Position numbers and translations under genes: made by a program | The notes under the pieces: generated by a model | The model's database searches: none | What the model was told of the DNA's origin: nothing | The model's input: only the letters and a program-made list of their open reading frames with translations | NCBI GenBank assembly: GCA_039029195.1 | Contig: JBCCGR010000006.1 | Location: 90,816 to 154,815, forward strand | Direction of reading: 5' to 3' | DNA from: JBCCGR01 sp039029195 | GTDB taxonomy: Bacteria; Pseudomonadota; Alphaproteobacteria; Rhizobiales; Rhizobiaceae | DNA length: 64,000 nucleotides | Part shown: positions 25,394 through 33,802 of the stretch, piece after piece | Layout: the number at the start of each line of letters is the position of its first letter | Position numbering within the stretch: the first letter of the stretch is position 1

Positions 25394-26097
25394 TCGCGGC
25401 GTTTGTACAGGCCAGAATGAGCTCAACCCGCCTGCCGGGAAAAATCGCGAAATCGATCATTGGAAAACCAATGCTGCATTTGCAGATCGAGCGGATGAGG
25501 CGCTCTCGATTGGTCGATGAACTGGTTGTTTTGACCAGTAAAGAAGCGAGCGATGACGCCACCGCCGAGTTGGCCGAAGCCGCCGGAGTGCCATGCTTCA
25601 GGGGGGCGCTGACTGACGTGCTGGATCGCTTTTATCAAGCTGCGTTAATGCGTGGTGCCGATACCATTGTCAGGTTGACGGGCGATTGCCCATTGATCGA
25701 TTGGACCGCAATCGATGGTTCGATCGAGTTATACGTGGAAGGCAGATACGACTACGTTCAAGTTTCCGAAGACTGCGGTTGGCCGAAGGGGCTTGATGTC
25801 GAGGTGATGAGTTTCGGTGCTCTGGAGCGAGCGCATTATGAGGCCACGACCGAATACCAGCGGGAGCATGTCACGCCATTTATCTACCAACACCCTCAAC
25901 AGTTTAAGCTTGGTGAATACAGTTGTATCAACGATCTATCCACCCACCGGTGGACGGTCGATACAGCCGAAGACCTGGACTTCGTGCAAGTGATATACGG
26001 TGCGCTTTATCCCAACAAACCAGGCTTTACCACCAACGACATCCTTGCCTATTTGGCCCAAAATCCCACCAAAGCCCGTTTGCGTTCCGCAAACTGA
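25390..26097 (+). CDS. pseF: PseF-type cytidylyltransferase (SpsF family), CMP-pseudaminic acid synthetase
   Basis: A 235-residue nucleotidyltransferase with IAAFVQARMSSTRLPGKIAKSIIGKPMLHLQIERMR, RLTGDCPLIDW and VEVMSFGALERAHYEA. SpsF-like proteins in Pse loci activate pseudaminic acid with CTP. The position directly after pseC with an ATGA overlap supports that role rather than the acylneuraminate synthetase NeuA. 120 bases separate it from the next gene, and they may contain a promoter. Confidence 0.85.
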   Translation: MIAAFVQARMSSTRLPGKIAKSIIGKPMLHLQIERMRRSRLVDELVVLTSKEASDDATAELAEAAGVPCFRGALTDVLDRFYQAALMRGADTIVRLTGDCPLIDWTAIDGSIELYVEGRYDYVQVSEDCGWPKGLDVEVMSFGALERAHYEATTEYQREHVTPFIYQHPQQFKLGEYSCINDLSTHRWTVDTAEDLDFVQVIYGALYPNKPGFTTNDILAYLAQNPTKARLRSAN

Positions 26098-26217
26098 CAC
26101 TTAGAGACCGAGTTAGTGGTTTGAGACTTTGGGCCCGGCGCAAAATATCCATCCTTCACATCCGGCGAAACAACACTGTCGGATCGTATCTAAATAGATC
26201 GAGACAGGAAAATTCAA

Positions 26218-26841
26218 ATGACGCAGTTTAAAACCGAACAAGAGGCATTTTGGGCGGGTGAGTTTGGCAACGAGTATATCGGACGAAATGGTGAGGAGGT
26301 TTTTCTGCAAACCGATGTAGCGTTTTTCTCGACTGTGCTGAGATCGATTGGGCGAATTGAGTCCTGTATCGAATTTGGTTGCAACATCGGATTGAACCTG
26401 CGAGCGTTAAATTCGCTCGACCCGCGAATGAGTCAACATGCGGTTGAAATCAATGCTCAAGCGGCAGAGCAAGCTCGACAAGCACTACCCGATCTCGATC
26501 TGCATCACGGATCTATTCTCGAGTACGAATCCAGTGTCGCTTGTGATCTGAGTATCTCGAAGGGTGTACTGATTCACATTTCGCCTGATGAACTGAATAA
26601 ATTTTACGACCGTTTGTACAAACACTCATCCCGCTACATTTTGGTTGCCGAATACTACAATCCGAAACCGGTTGCTATCCCTTACCGAGGGCACAAAGAT
26701 AAGTTGTTCAAAAGAGATTTCGCGGGCGAGATGATGGATCGGTTTAGCGACCTTGAACTGCACGACTATGGCTTTGTTTATCATCGCGACCCAATGTTCC
26801 CGCAGGACGACATGAATTGGTTCATTCTCCGCAAAGCCTGA
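26218..26841 (+). CDS. Pseudaminic acid biosynthesis-associated methylase
   Basis: A 207-residue SAM methyltransferase that opens TEQEAFWAGEFGNEYIGRN, characteristic of the methylases consistently found in Pse loci (the Pse_Me-ase family), with the SAM motif CIEFGCNIGLNLRAL and HISPDELNKFYD. Its product is not biochemically established; methylation of a Pse intermediate or glycan is inferred. The start has AGGA 8 bases upstream. Confidence 0.88.
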   Translation: MTQFKTEQEAFWAGEFGNEYIGRNGEEVFLQTDVAFFSTVLRSIGRIESCIEFGCNIGLNLRALNSLDPRMSQHAVEINAQAAEQARQALPDLDLHHGSILEYESSVACDLSISKGVLIHISPDELNKFYDRLYKHSSRYILVAEYYNPKPVAIPYRGHKDKLFKRDFAGEMMDRFSDLELHDYGFVYHRDPMFPQDDMNWFILRKA

Positions 26842-26871
26842 TCCGAACGACCAATTTCTGTTTGGTTTTCA

Positions 26872-27825
26872 GTGCACTTAGAAGAATTAAACAAAAACAA
26901 AGCCTTGGTGCTCTGCAGAACGCCATTTCAGGCAAAACTGATGTTAAGAGTGATTGAGGAGGAACGCGTCGATGGATACGATTTGGTGTATGTCACGCAA
27001 AACGACACGAACGAAGACAGACGCTATTTCGAACGCATCGCACGCGGGGCCTCTTCCGACAACTACATTACTATCGGCAGGAGCCGTTACAGCCTGATCG
27101 ACTACATTCAATTGAATAGAGCGTTGGACAAGGCTAATTTCAGGCGGTCTTACGACAAGGTTATATTTTCAAGCTTCGACAATTTTGTGCTCAATGCGGT
27201 TGCATCCCAGGTTTGTGCAAACAAGATGATAACCTGCGATGATGGAATTGGTGGCTTATTTGAAAGCACATTGTTCCGAAAAGACCACTATGTGGGTCGG
27301 GACAAGCTATACCAAAAAATATTTGGTGCGTTGGATCTTGGCGACTTCAAAAAAAGAATAGATCGCCACTACACACTCTATCCTGGCATGAAGAACGTTG
27401 TGACTGACGAGCGTCTGGTTCACGTGTCTCTGCATCCGGACGATGCAAAAGTCGGTGATGGAGATGGCAAGAGAGTTTTTATCGGGTTTCCTACCGAGCG
27501 ATATATCACTGCAGAAATAAAGCGGCAGATCATCGACTATGCTCTGATCGAGGGGATCGACTACTATATTCCTCATCCCAGGGAGAACGACATACCGAAG
27601 CTGAATGCTGAAGTGGTGAACAAGAACGGTGAGCTGGCAGAAGACATTATCCTTGGTTATTTAAGATTCGGAAGGCCGACCATCATCGGCATGTTTTCCA
27701 GTGTTATGTTAAACATCAGTGGCGAGATGGCTCGCCGTGTGGTGGTTCTGCTGAGGTCGGACGCCCGTTTCGAAGAGGAAAACAGGATAGCAAACGAGGC
27801 GGGCTGCGAGGTCGTCGTCCTTTGA
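26872..27825 (+). CDS. GT52-like glycosyltransferase, candidate pseudaminosyltransferase
   Basis: A 317-residue protein with the pattern of CAZy family 52 (lipooligosaccharide sialyltransferases): an N-terminal LVLCRTPFQAKLML, an ITCDDGIGGLF segment and a C-terminal VFIGFPTERYI...YYIPHPREND, then IIGMFSSVMLNI. GT52 enzymes use CMP-sialic acid or related donors, so transfer of pseudaminic acid is a natural hypothesis given the flanking Pse genes. The GTG at 26872 is the assumed start. Base composition is low for the region (21 G/C in 60 bases at 27301-27360), suggesting transfer. It ends in a TTGA overlap with pseG. Confidence 0.7.
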   Translation: MHLEELNKNKALVLCRTPFQAKLMLRVIEEERVDGYDLVYVTQNDTNEDRRYFERIARGASSDNYITIGRSRYSLIDYIQLNRALDKANFRRSYDKVIFSSFDNFVLNAVASQVCANKMITCDDGIGGLFESTLFRKDHYVGRDKLYQKIFGALDLGDFKKRIDRHYTLYPGMKNVVTDERLVHVSLHPDDAKVGDGDGKRVFIGFPTERYITAEIKRQIIDYALIEGIDYYIPHPRENDIPKLNAEVVNKNGELAEDIILGYLRFGRPTIIGMFSSVMLNISGEMARRVVVLLRSDARFEEENRIANEAGCEVVVL

Positions 27826-28922
27826 ACGTTCTCTTTCGATTCGACGTTTCGAACGACGTAGGAATGGGTCATTTCGCAAGATGCCAGAATCTTGCCGATG
27901 AATTTGCTCAGCACAACCATACCGTGACGTTGATGATCGGTCCGTCATCAACGCTACCTGTCGGGACTGAAGCCAATCATCAGGTTTCGGTGTTGGATGG
28001 TAGGTCCGATCCCGCAGAAGAACACAATTCCTATCCAGACAACTTGGATGCAATTGTATTTGACCTAAATCATCGCCAGATGATGAAAGAGCCTCGACGG
28101 TTGGCGCAAATCGTTGATGCCGGGTGCAATCACTGCGACACCGTAGCGCTTATTGATTCAGTCGGCGAAGACCGATTCAGGGCGTTTGGAATGCGCGAAC
28201 CCGCAATCATCATATCACCCTACTTGGAAGCTGATGCAGTCCGGCCTTCATCGCAATCCACTCAATTGATGGGAGCTCAATACGCCGTTCTCAACCAGAA
28301 TCTCCGCTCTCTGCGGTGTAAACGCATGGATAATTCCAATGATGGTGACAAACTGAAGTTGGTTGTGAGCTTTGGAGGGTCCGACCCATGGAAGCTGACA
28401 GACCGCTGTTTACCGGTGTTGTTGGGCCAGGAGTTCAGGCACTTTGAAATTGCAATCGTGGCCGGGCCGTTGTTTGGAACACAATATCGATCCATGATCG
28501 AAAAAAAAATCTCCGAAGCAAACAGGCCAGTTTGCTTTGTCGACGGCGCAAAAGGCGTTATGGAACTGTTTTCGGAATGCGATGTTGCCGTTATTGCGCC
28601 AGGATTGACAAGGTACGAACTGGCGTATTTGGGAGTGCCGTCGGTATTGGTTTGTCCGGACCGGTATTTCTACGATGCGACACAATCCTTCGAGCAAGAT
28701 GGCATTGCATCTCGCGTATTGGCGGATGGTTCGAATTTTGAAGCCGCGCTTGAATTCCAGCTTCAGCGATTGTGCAGTGATCCAGAACTGAGGCAAAAAT
28801 TCTCCCAAACAGGACTTAAGATTGTGGATGGACACGGAGCAAGGCGAATTTGCGATGCTGTTTTTAATCAATACAGCGCAAACCTAGCAGACGCTCAGTC
28901 AACGGTTGCTTCCAATGGATGA
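27822..28922 (+). CDS. pseG: PseG, UDP-sugar hydrolase of pseudaminic acid synthesis
   Basis: A 366-residue GT-B-like protein: NVLFRFDVSNDVGMGHFARCQNLADEF with the conserved GMGHxxRC, KLVVSFGGSDPWKLT, and APGLTRYELAYLGVPSVLVCP. PseG releases UDP from the 2,4-diacetamido altrose intermediate. It starts at TTG 27822 overlapping the previous stop (TTGA). It is longer than the roughly 275-residue Campylobacter enzyme, but the extra C-terminal sequence does not look like a GNAT domain, so it is not a PseG-PseH fusion. Confidence 0.88.
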   Translation: MNVLFRFDVSNDVGMGHFARCQNLADEFAQHNHTVTLMIGPSSTLPVGTEANHQVSVLDGRSDPAEEHNSYPDNLDAIVFDLNHRQMMKEPRRLAQIVDAGCNHCDTVALIDSVGEDRFRAFGMREPAIIISPYLEADAVRPSSQSTQLMGAQYAVLNQNLRSLRCKRMDNSNDGDKLKLVVSFGGSDPWKLTDRCLPVLLGQEFRHFEIAIVAGPLFGTQYRSMIEKKISEANRPVCFVDGAKGVMELFSECDVAVIAPGLTRYELAYLGVPSVLVCPDRYFYDATQSFEQDGIASRVLADGSNFEAALEFQLQRLCSDPELRQKFSQTGLKIVDGHGARRICDAVFNQYSANLADAQSTVASNG

Positions 28923-29550
28923 GCCAATTCATGTCAATGCGCCTGATCTCGTCGCAAAATGGAACGATTGGAACCTTAACCACGCACCCCGGTATCCAAA
29001 CAGCGTTCTGGTGCAGCACGTTTACCGTCACTTCGGCCGGGACATGGATCACTCCAGCATCAAAGTTCTGGATTTTGGTTGTGGGGCAGGGGTCAACACC
29101 TTCTTTTTTGCGGAGAATGGTTTCGACACATCGGGATGTGATATAGCCGACCGTGCGCTTCAACGGGCGGACGAGACATTGTCAAAACAGTCACTCGTTG
29201 CGCGATTTGGGCAATTGGCTGACTTCGAGCACGAGAAGTTTGATTTTCTAGCCTCGGTTCATGTTTTGGAGTGTATTCCCGAAAGTTTGCTCCACGAACA
29301 GCTGGCGAGACTTTTTGAGATGGTGGCTACCGGTGGTAGGGGATTTTTCATAACCAAGTCGGCGGCAGATAAGGGCAATCAGCGTTCAAACGACGGGAAT
29401 TTGCACGGTTTCACCCGAGATGAGCTGGTGAGCCTGTTTGCACTCGGTTTGTTTGAAGAAGTGCATATTGATACATACGACCTTACCTTCAAGAACGGTT
29501 TGGAGAGGCAGTCGGACTGGGTTGTTTCCTTCAAAGCCTCTAGTATTTGA
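28915..29550 (+). CDS. SAM-dependent methyltransferase (class I)
   Basis: A 211-residue methyltransferase with SAM motif IKVLDFGCGAGVNTFFFAENGFDTSGCDIADRAL and motif near FDFLASVHVLECIPESLLHEQLARLF. The target is unknown; location between pseG and wbqC-like genes points to sugar or glycan methylation. The ATG at 28915 overlaps pseG by 8 bases. Confidence 0.82.
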   Translation: MDEPIHVNAPDLVAKWNDWNLNHAPRYPNSVLVQHVYRHFGRDMDHSSIKVLDFGCGAGVNTFFFAENGFDTSGCDIADRALQRADETLSKQSLVARFGQLADFEHEKFDFLASVHVLECIPESLLHEQLARLFEMVATGGRGFFITKSAADKGNQRSNDGNLHGFTRDELVSLFALGLFEEVHIDTYDLTFKNGLERQSDWVVSFKASSI

Positions 29551-30221
29551 TGCGGCCAATGAAAGAACAATTGGGGAAACATTACGACCGTCTGGTTGAG
29601 CAGCATGGTCTCAGTTCCCAGTCTGCACAGTGGGCCGACAAGGAGAGCCATTGGAAACGACTTTCTGTCTTGTGTGAGATAAGCCAAGACCTACCCAAAT
29701 CATCGGTACTTGATGTTGGCTGCGGTGTTGGCGAATTGTTACAATATCTGGTCTCTGAGGCCGACTTCAAAGGTTCGTACACCGGGCTCGATGTGAGCAG
29801 AAAAGCCGTCGAAGCAGCCAGATTGCGCCATCCAGACGACCGATTTGAATGCCAGGATATTTCGGAAACACATTCTGTTGGTCCGCATGACTATGTGGTG
29901 CTCTGCGGAATTTTTAACAATCGAATGGGTGATGAAGAAGAGGCAAGGGCGTATCTTCGTTCGTTGCTCAAAGCTTCTGTTCGTCTTGCTCGCAAAGGTG
30001 TCGCATTCAATTTGATCTCGACTTATGTGGACTACCGTGACCCTGATTTGAACTACTTTTCGCCAGAGGCGGTGCTGGAGTTTGTGAAGAACGAAATCAC
30101 AGATCGCTTCACGCTTAGAAACGACTATCTTGTTAGGGAAGGCTCGGTACCGTTTGAAATTTCATTTTATCTCTATCCCCCCACCAAACTTGAACAATAT
30201 GAATGGCCCCTGTCGCAATGA
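29550..30221 (+). CDS. SAM-dependent methyltransferase (class I)
   Basis: A 223-residue methyltransferase with SSVLDVGCGVGELLQYL and SYTGLDVSRKAVEAARLRHPDDRFECQDI. The conserved YVVLCGIFNNRMGDEEEARAYLRSLL is seen in methyltransferases of polysaccharide loci. It shares one base with the previous stop (TGATG) and is overlapped by the WbqC gene (ATGA). Target unknown. Confidence 0.82.
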   Translation: MRPMKEQLGKHYDRLVEQHGLSSQSAQWADKESHWKRLSVLCEISQDLPKSSVLDVGCGVGELLQYLVSEADFKGSYTGLDVSRKAVEAARLRHPDDRFECQDISETHSVGPHDYVVLCGIFNNRMGDEEEARAYLRSLLKASVRLARKGVAFNLISTYVDYRDPDLNYFSPEAVLEFVKNEITDRFTLRNDYLVREGSVPFEISFYLYPPTKLEQYEWPLSQ

Positions 30222-30922
30222 AATGTGCGATAATGCAGCCAACCTATCTGCCTTGGTCGGGCTATTTTCATCTTATTTCGAAGGTCGACACATTCGTTTT
30301 CCTTGATGACGTTCAATTTGACAGGCGATCATGGCAATCCCGCAACCGTATTCTGTTGGGAAAACAGCCGCATACACTTTCGGTTCCTGTCAGAAAATCT
30401 GACCGGTCCACACCCATCTGCCAGATTGAAGTCAACAACGACGTCAATTGGCGCGAAGCCCATTTTGAATCAATTCGCCACGCTTATGCGAAAGCTGCAT
30501 TCGGCAGTGACGTGCTGACGATTTTCGAGGAGACTGTCGCGGGCTGCAAAACGACGGGTCTTGGTGCAGTCAATGCTTTGTTTACTACGTCGGTATCTAA
30601 AGCAATGGGTCTTCAGGCGAAATTCGTGCAGGCCAGTGAGCTGCAATGCGGTGGTCGCCGGGCAGAACATTTGCTTGAAATTTGCAAAACCTTAGGCGCG
30701 GACTCTTATCTCTCCCCAGTTGGTTCTCGAGAATATATTGTACAGGACGGTGACTTTGATCGGTCGGGTTTCCCTGTATCGTACAGCGGATTCCAACCTC
30801 ATCCCTATACTCAACGGGGAGTAGATCAGTTTGTTTCACATCTATCGATTGTCGACGTCATTGCTCATCTTGGCTGGGACGGCGCCCGTGACTATGTGCA
30901 TAGCGAAGGCGAACAGATATGA
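30218..30922 (+). CDS. WbqC-like family protein
   Basis: A 234-residue member of the WbqC family: MKCAIMQPTYLPWSGYFHLISKVDTFVFLDDVQFDRRSWQSRNRIL is the diagnostic start, and LGADSYLSPVGSREYI and LSIVDVIAHLG follow. The biochemical role is not established; members sit in O-antigen and flagellar glycan loci. Here it lies between two methyltransferase genes and pseI with ATGA overlaps on both sides, so it is tightly bound to pseudaminic synthesis. Confidence 0.88.
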   Translation: MKCAIMQPTYLPWSGYFHLISKVDTFVFLDDVQFDRRSWQSRNRILLGKQPHTLSVPVRKSDRSTPICQIEVNNDVNWREAHFESIRHAYAKAAFGSDVLTIFEETVAGCKTTGLGAVNALFTTSVSKAMGLQAKFVQASELQCGGRRAEHLLEICKTLGADSYLSPVGSREYIVQDGDFDRSGFPVSYSGFQPHPYTQRGVDQFVSHLSIVDVIAHLGWDGARDYVHSEGEQI

Positions 30923-31968
30923 CGCCAATTGTTGAAATTGCCGGACGACCGATCTCTGCGAACCACCCACCCTATGTGATTTGCGAATTGTCGGCGAACC
31001 ACAACGGATCGCTTGATCGAGCTCTGATGTTGATTGACGAGGCGGCAAAAACCGGGGCCGATGCCATCAAGATCCAGACTTACACCGCAGACTCGTTGAC
31101 CATCGACCATGATGGTCCGGGCTTTTCAATTGATGAAGGCCTGTGGGCCGGGCGCACGCTCTACGATCTTTATGGCGAAGCGCAGACACCGTTTGAATGG
31201 CATGAGGCAATGTTCGCCAGGGCGAAAGAGAACAATGTTGTTCTTTTTTCTACGCCATTTGACTATCCGGCGGTTGATCTGTTGGACGAAATTGGCGCAC
31301 CAGCCTTCAAGGTGGCCAGTCTTGAGGCAACCGATTTGCCGCTGATCGCCTACATCGCGTCGAAGCGCAAACCGATGATCATTTCAACCGGCACCTGCAA
31401 TCTGGGCGAGATTGAAGAGGCCTATCGAACTGCAAAAGAAAATGGCTGCGACGATGTCATTTTATTGCATTGTGTGAGTTCTTATCCAGCCGCAACAGAG
31501 GATTCCAATGTGCGGGTGGTGCCACACTTGCGCGATACGTTCGGCTGTGTGTCGGGTCTTTCTGACCACACATTTTCATCCGCTGCAGCCGTGGCGTCGA
31601 TCGCGCTTGGCGGGTGCGTGATTGAGAAGCATTTTACAACCGCACGAGCCGACGGCGGGCCGGACTCCGAGTTTTCGCTGGAGCCCGACGAGTTTCAAAG
31701 CCTGGTTGAAGATTGCAAAGGTGCGTGGATGTCGCTTGGCGAAGTGACGTATGAAATTGGCGCTTCAGAGGCTGTTGCGGCTGCTTTTCGACGGTCGCTG
31801 TATGTGGTGGCCGACATCGCACTTGGTGAAGCATTCACACACAACAATGTCCGGTCGATCCGACCCGGCTACGGTCTTACTCCCAAGCTGCTTCCAGAGG
31901 TGGTCGGCAAAAAAGCCCGCCGTGCACTGAAGCGTGGTGAACCGCTTGACTGGTCAATGATCGACTGA
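30919..31968 (+). CDS. pseI: Pseudaminic acid synthase PseI
   Basis: A 349-residue NeuB-family enzyme: VICELSANHNGSLDRALMLIDEAAKTGADAIKIQTYTADSLTID, FSTPFDYPAVDLLDEIGAPAFKVASLEATD, SGLSDHT, CVIEKHFTTARADGGPDSEFSLEPDEF, and a C-terminal antifreeze-like SAF domain (about residues 285-345). The SANHNGS and DGPGFSI features favour pseudaminic over legionaminic or sialic acid synthase. It condenses phosphoenolpyruvate with the PseG product. It starts by ATGA overlap with wbqC. Confidence 0.93.
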   Translation: MTPIVEIAGRPISANHPPYVICELSANHNGSLDRALMLIDEAAKTGADAIKIQTYTADSLTIDHDGPGFSIDEGLWAGRTLYDLYGEAQTPFEWHEAMFARAKENNVVLFSTPFDYPAVDLLDEIGAPAFKVASLEATDLPLIAYIASKRKPMIISTGTCNLGEIEEAYRTAKENGCDDVILLHCVSSYPAATEDSNVRVVPHLRDTFGCVSGLSDHTFSSAAAVASIALGGCVIEKHFTTARADGGPDSEFSLEPDEFQSLVEDCKGAWMSLGEVTYEIGASEAVAAAFRRSLYVVADIALGEAFTHNNVRSIRPGYGLTPKLLPEVVGKKARRALKRGEPLDWSMID

Positions 31969-32810
31969 TGGCCGCTTCGAAAAACATAGATGCTGAAACT
32001 GTTGAGAGTTTCGGCGCTGAATGGTCGCATTATTCCCAAAGCGCGCTCGACCAAGAGGAACGGGACCGGATTTTCTCCAACTATTTCAGTGTCTTTCCCT
32101 GGACGGAATTGCCAGCCGACGCCGAAGGTTTTGATATGGGGTGCGGCAGCGGCCGCTGGGCGGATTGTGTTGCGCCAAAAGTTGCGCACCTGCATTGCAT
32201 TGACGCAAGTCAGGATGCACTTTCGGTTGCCAGGAAGAACCTTGAGTCCCACAAAAACCTTACCTTTCACAACGCCTCGGTGGATGAAGTTGCGTTGCCA
32301 CTTGCAAGCCAGGATTTTGGATATTCACTTGGCGTTTTGCATCACATTCCCGACACCGCGAAAGCCATGCGCAGTTGCACCAGTTTGTTGAAGCCCGGCG
32401 CGCCATTCCTAGTGTATCTATATTATCGATTTGACAACCGACCAGCCTGGTTTCGTGCCATCTGGAAAGCAAGCGAGCTTTTGCGTGGTGTTATCAGTCG
32501 GCTTCCGAACAGTCTGAAAAACGTTGTTACGGACCTGATCGCGCTTTTGGTGTACTGGCCGCTCGCCAGGCTGGCTAAATTACTTTCCGTGTTTAGCATT
32601 AAGGCAGAAAGCCTGCCTCTCTACGGTTATCGCGACTACAGTTTCTACACCATGCGAACCGATAGTCGCGACCGGTTTGGCACGCCATTGGAGCAGCGCT
32701 TCACGAGGGTAGAAATCACGAAGATGATGCAAAACGCCGGGTTGGAAAATGTGGTCGTCTCCGAGGGCGAGCCCTATTGGTGTGCGGTGGGAAAACGCAT
32801 CGCAATATGA
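31968..32810 (+). CDS. SAM-dependent methyltransferase (280 aa)
   Basis: Methyltransferase with FDMGCGSGRWADCVAPKVAHLHCIDASQDALSVARKNL and LGVLHHIPDTAKAMRSCTSLLKPGAPFLVYLYYRFDNRPAWFR, a class I enzyme often found in LPS or capsule loci. A hydrophobic stretch at about 175-200 may form an amphipathic or membrane-associated helix. Target unknown. It shares one base with the pseI stop and its own stop overlaps the next glycosyltransferase (ATGA). Confidence 0.83.
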   Translation: MAASKNIDAETVESFGAEWSHYSQSALDQEERDRIFSNYFSVFPWTELPADAEGFDMGCGSGRWADCVAPKVAHLHCIDASQDALSVARKNLESHKNLTFHNASVDEVALPLASQDFGYSLGVLHHIPDTAKAMRSCTSLLKPGAPFLVYLYYRFDNRPAWFRAIWKASELLRGVISRLPNSLKNVVTDLIALLVYWPLARLAKLLSVFSIKAESLPLYGYRDYSFYTMRTDSRDRFGTPLEQRFTRVEITKMMQNAGLENVVVSEGEPYWCAVGKRIAI

Positions 32811-33775
32811 CACAGTTTTCCGTTGTCATCCCGCTCTACAACAAGCGGGATTTTATTCGTCGTGCTGTTGACAGTGTCCTTGCTCAGTCTCACTCGGATT
32901 TTGAGCTCATTGTGGTGGATGATGGTTCAACGGACGGCAGTGCGGAAACGCTTGGAGACATCGAAGACCCTCGACTGATCCTTATCCGGCAGGACAATCA
33001 GGGTGAGGGTGCAGCGCGCAACACCGGTCTTGCGACGTCTCGGAACGATTGGATTGCTCTTCTCGACGGTGACGATTTCTGGTTGGACAACCATTTGTAC
33101 GAATTGAATCGGGTGATCGGAAACTTTCCCGATGCCGGGCTTGTTTCCACGCGAACCACTGAAGTGTGGGAAGGGTCGAATGCACCGCAGGGATCGACCA
33201 AAAATGGAACGATTGGCAAAATTGACTATTTTGCCGAAGCTGGGCGGAACATCGGCATTCTCAATGCATCTTCCGTTGCGATCAAGCGGGAGGTTTACAG
33301 CGAGATTGGCGGATTTAGCTTGTTCAAGGTCGGCGCCGACTTGGAGTACTGGGCGCGAATTGCTGTTTTTTACCCAGTGGCAATGACTGACGCCGTCACG
33401 TCAATTTACGTTAGGGGAACCGGTGGTGTGATGGACAATCTTGTATCCGAACCAGTTCTTAAGAATGTTGACAATCTCCAAGATATCTCGCGGAGCGTCG
33501 CCTTTCTCGTTTCAGCGATAGAAAGCGGGAATCATAGCGTGCCGCGGGACCGCTTGGAGACATATATCGACGGACGTCTTATCACGTCAGCTTGGGGCGC
33601 CATGCGATGGAAAAGGTTCGATATTGCACGCCAGATGCTCTCAATGTGTCTTGGCAGTCTCTCTGGCAAGGCGCGATACATGGCTCTGTCGTTGAAATTT
33701 CCAGATGTGCTGCTCAATGTAGTGATTGAAGCCTCGCTGAAATTACGTTCGCTTTTCAGACCGCGTCGGGCTTGA
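32807..33775 (+). CDS. Family 2 glycosyltransferase
   Basis: A 322-residue GT-A fold inverting transferase: FSVVIPLYNKRDFIRRAVDSVLAQSHSDFELIVVDDGSTDGS, LDGDDFW (DxD metal site) and VAIKREVYSEIGGF. Donor and acceptor are unknown. A C-terminal segment with hydrophobic patches (residues 255-320) may associate with membrane. The FkbM gene follows within 30 bases. Confidence 0.9.
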   Translation: MTQFSVVIPLYNKRDFIRRAVDSVLAQSHSDFELIVVDDGSTDGSAETLGDIEDPRLILIRQDNQGEGAARNTGLATSRNDWIALLDGDDFWLDNHLYELNRVIGNFPDAGLVSTRTTEVWEGSNAPQGSTKNGTIGKIDYFAEAGRNIGILNASSVAIKREVYSEIGGFSLFKVGADLEYWARIAVFYPVAMTDAVTSIYVRGTGGVMDNLVSEPVLKNVDNLQDISRSVAFLVSAIESGNHSVPRDRLETYIDGRLITSAWGAMRWKRFDIARQMLSMCLGSLSGKARYMALSLKFPDVLLNVVIEASLKLRSLFRPRRA

Positions 33776-33802
33776 ATTTTGTCAAAAGCTCAGCTTCCAA
33801 CC

